From the NCBI GenBank assembly GCA_023386255.1, contig JAEWKB010000013.1, forward strand, positions 1 through 6,812: 6,812 nt of DNA. Reading direction: 5' to 3'. The notes beneath the pieces were generated by a model. It was not told the origin of the DNA. It made no database searches and saw nothing but the letters and a program-made list of their open reading frames with translations. The position numbers and the translations under genes are program-made. Shown piece after piece: positions 6,611 to 6,812 of this stretch; within the stretch, counting starts at the first letter, position 1; every line of letters starts with the position of its first letter. This DNA comes from Bacteroidota bacterium. Lineage in GTDB: Bacteria > Bacteroidota > Bacteroidia > Flavobacteriales > Flavobacteriaceae.

Positions 6611-6812
6611 ATGAATACAGATAAAAAAGTATGGTTCATTACAGGAGCCTCAAAAGGATTCGGGTTAATTTTTATTAAACAATTACTGGCTAAAGGCGAT
6701 AAAATAGCCGCAACATCGCGCAATCTTCAACGGCTGAAGGAAGCTGCCGCAACTGAAGACTCAAATTTCCTGCCTTTGCAAATGGATTTAGCCAATGAAC
6801 ATAGTGTTGCCC
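6611..6812 (+). CDS. Second SDR family oxidoreductase, 3' end outside the window
   Basis: The 67 complete codons visible encode the N-terminus of another SDR: MNTDKKVWFITGASKGFG, then FIKQLLAKGDKIAATSRN and MDLANEHSVA. It aligns almost without gaps with residues 4-70 of the upstream SDR (shared TGAS-GxG, KQLLA-G-K-AATSRN, EAA, LA), so the two are tandem paralogues. The glycine motif is GASKGFG, and the Arg of ATSRN again suggests NADPH. It starts 11 bases after the previous stop, in an AT-rich stretch without a Shine-Dalgarno. The catalytic Tyr/Lys lies beyond the window and cannot be checked. Confidence 0.92.
   Translation, partial: MNTDKKVWFITGASKGFGLIFIKQLLAKGDKIAATSRNLQRLKEAAATEDSNFLPLQMDLANEHSVA

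Overview
The window looks like ordinary chromosomal DNA from a member of the Flavobacteriaceae (Bacteroidota), probably Flavobacterium or a close relative. Three things point there. One gene encodes a secreted protein with a type IX secretion (T9SS) C-terminal sorting domain. Several genes are preceded by the Bacteroidota -7 promoter motif TAnnTTTG and lack Shine-Dalgarno sequences. The Nif3-like and zinc-ribbon-family proteins have Flavobacteriia-like features. All recognised genes lie on the + strand.

Layout. Positions 1-912 hold the 3' part of a Nif3-like gene whose reading frame is broken by two in-frame stop codons (61-63 and 85-87), although the conserved protein can be read straight through both. 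Three bases later comes a coiled-coil protein of the C4 zinc-ribbon (DUF164) family that has lost every zinc-binding cysteine (916-1695), ended by a strong terminator. An alpha/beta hydrolase (1730-2587) starts almost on top of that terminator. Next is rluF, a 23S rRNA pseudouridine synthase (2635-3504), whose -7 box is only four bases from its ATG, so its mRNA is probably leaderless. A 126-base spacer precedes a secreted T9SS cargo protein with a fibronectin type III module (3631-4695), closed by a second strong terminator. An AraC-family regulator (4774-5670) follows, then a classical short-chain dehydrogenase/reductase (SDR, 5754-6599) and the start of a second, paralogous SDR that runs off the window (6611 onward).

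How the parts relate. The Nif3-like and DUF164 genes form a tightly spaced pair. The hydrolase, rluF and the T9SS protein look like separate units. The AraC regulator and the two tandem SDRs form a plausible regulator-plus-oxidoreductase cassette; the promoter in front of the first SDR carries heptamer direct repeats and a perfect dyad that could be operator sites.

I found no mobile element, CRISPR array, RNA gene or clearly new defence or metabolic system. The items most worth a second look are the doubly interrupted Nif3-like gene, the cysteine-less zinc-ribbon protein, the terminators merged with the next gene's promoter or start, and the structured SDR promoter.
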